Below are positions 6,724 through 7,095 of a stretch of 7,095 bases of DNA, piece by piece. The DNA lies in the NCBI GenBank assembly GCA_944390305.1, contig CALXPX010000061.1, forward strand, positions 1 through 7,095, written 5' to 3'. The notes under the pieces are model-generated. The model saw only the letters and a program-made list of their open reading frames with translations, was not told the DNA's origin and made no database searches. How positions within the stretch are numbered: position 1 is the first letter of the stretch; every line of letters starts with the position of its first letter. This DNA comes from an uncultured Clostridia bacterium (lineage in GTDB: Bacteria > Bacillota > Clostridia > TANB77 > CAG-508). Both the position numbers and the translations under genes were made by a program.

Positions 6724-7018
6724 TTATTTTAGCATCATAATTCCAGTATTTAACTCATAATTTATTCCTTCTACTCTTCTTGAATGAAATTGGTCTTTTT
6801 TGCATACTGTACAAATTTGTGAATCTATAATATTTTTTTCTAGTAATCCACTTTCTATTAGCATTAATTTATTTACTAATACTGCATCAACTTCATATTG
6901 GATACCTTTTTCATTACATTTATCTGTCTTTGTTATTATATCATATTTTTTGCTATAGTCATAGAATTTAGATTCAAAAATTTCTTTTACATCGTCGTTT
7001 ACTAAAAAATGATCCTTT
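6724..7018 (-). pseudogene. pgeF: 5'-truncated pgeF (peptidoglycan editing factor, YfiH/laccase-domain family)
   Basis: About 97 codons, open from the junction at about 7018 to a TAA at 6726-6724, match the C-terminal third of PgeF/YfiH proteins. These are normally about 240-280 aa cytoplasmic hydrolases that prevent L-Ser replacing L-Ala in muropeptides. Visible family features are KDHFLVNDDVKEIF (following the usual GPCI segment), YEVDAVLVNKLMLIESGL, and the terminal motif ICTVCKKDQFHSRR with its CxxC and FHSxR. Just upstream in this frame comes a TAA at 7026-7024, and the other frames upstream do not continue the protein. The lost part carries the catalytic His-Cys-His residues, so this remnant should be inactive. 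The break coincides with the insertion-sequence end at 7019. It was probably the first gene of the operon with the LD-carboxypeptidase. No start codon with a ribosome binding site is evident for the remnant. Confidence 0.75.
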
Positions 7019-7037
7019 TGGATTTAGGTCAAGTTTT

Positions 7038-7067
7038 TAGACACATTTTTTTACGAATTTCTATAAA
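7038..7067 (+). promoter_or_regulatory. Likely transposase promoter inside the IS end
   Basis: TAGACA at 7038-7043 (five of six bases of TTGACA) lies in the inner part of the terminal repeat. TATAAA at 7062-7067 (five of six of TATAAT) follows after 18 bp. A promoter overlapping the left terminal repeat and reading into orfA is the usual IS3-family arrangement. Confidence 0.5.
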
Positions 7068-7071
7068 TTAT

Positions 7072-7090
7072 TCCAGCTTCGCTGGAGGAG
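7072..7090 (+). promoter_or_regulatory. Hairpin overlapping a ribosome binding site in the IS leader
   Basis: TCCAGC (7072-7077), TTC loop, GCTGGA (7081-7086) makes a 6-bp GC-rich stem, unusual in this AT-rich region. Its 3' arm shares bases with GGAGGAG (7084-7090), the probable ribosome binding site of the transposase gene. An alternative pairing, CAGCT 7074-7078 with AGCTG 7089-7093, would also enclose it. Such a stem could lower transposase translation, as is known for some other insertion sequences; this is inference. Confidence 0.4.
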
Positions 7091-7095
7091 CTGAT

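Larger units (their letters stand above)
7019..7095 (+). mobile_element. Left end of an IS3-type insertion sequence, continuing past the window
   Basis: The pgeF reading frame stops matching at about 7018, and the sequence then reads TGGATTTAGGTCAAG followed by TTTTTAGACACA. This has the shape of an IS3-family terminal repeat: TG at the outer tip and an inner GACA-type end. From memory it resembles the IS2 end, which also starts TGGATTT. Further inward are a promoter-like pair (TAGACA/TATAAA), a hairpin and a GGAGGAG ribosome binding site at 7084-7090, all directed rightward, as expected for the leader of a transposase orfA starting just outside the window. No transposase protein can be read here, and neither the other end nor a target duplication is visible. 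IS3 assignment is inference. A contig joined at a repeat is an alternative. Confidence 0.55.

Noticed and set aside
1..7095. CRISPR array, tRNA/rRNA genes, prophage or defence island
   Set aside because: No regularly spaced repeats, no cloverleaf-like or rRNA-like GC-rich segments, and no phage or known defence proteins were found. The solitary zincin does not by itself make a defence system.

Overview
The window comes from a very AT-rich chromosome (roughly 27-30% G+C by eye) with strong AAGGAG-type ribosome binding sites, A/T-ending codons and short intergenic gaps. This fits a low-GC Firmicute, most likely an anaerobic clostridium or gut Clostridia relative. The anaerobe reading rests partly on a GltD-like iron-sulfur flavoprotein and a family 4 (4Fe-4S) uracil-DNA glycosylase. 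Species cannot be told from this sequence.

Layout. (1) 1-1912, minus: most of leuS (leucyl-tRNA synthetase), cut by the left window edge and lacking its C-terminal part. (2) 1913-2142: divergent intergenic region with promoter elements for both directions and two related TTACA-N4-TGTAA palindromes, one a perfect inverted repeat with 12-bp arms. No T-box is seen. (3) 2143-3240, plus: an unrecognised 365-aa cytoplasmic protein with a zinc-peptidase HEAIH motif, a plausible third ligand and a coiled coil. (4) 3286-3326: strong hairpin ending both convergent genes. (5) 3330-4583, minus: GltD-like FAD/NADPH/Fe-S oxidoreductase with its own promoter and no glutamate synthase large subunit nearby. 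(6) 4680-7018, minus: a tight gene string read as pgeF remnant, LD-carboxypeptidase, family 4 uracil-DNA glycosylase and NUDIX hydrolase, with gaps of 3-18 nt. (7) 7019-7095: what looks like the left end of an IS3-type insertion sequence, with terminal-repeat-like sequence, a promoter overlapping it, and a hairpin running into a GGAGGAG ribosome binding site; its transposase gene would start just beyond the window.

Functionally the minus-strand string looks like a maintenance operon: PgeF (rejects wrongly built muropeptide precursors), LD-carboxypeptidase (trims recycled muropeptides), UDG (removes uracil from DNA) and NUDIX (clears ADP-ribose-like nucleotides). The insertion appears to have removed the first part of pgeF and separated the downstream genes from their original promoter, unless the junction is an assembly artefact at a repeat.

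Most of the window is ordinary core genome. The points worth a second look are the uncharacterised zincin with its paired palindromes, the IS/pgeF junction, and the solitary GltD-like protein with an unusual C-terminal motif. I found no convincing new multi-gene system.
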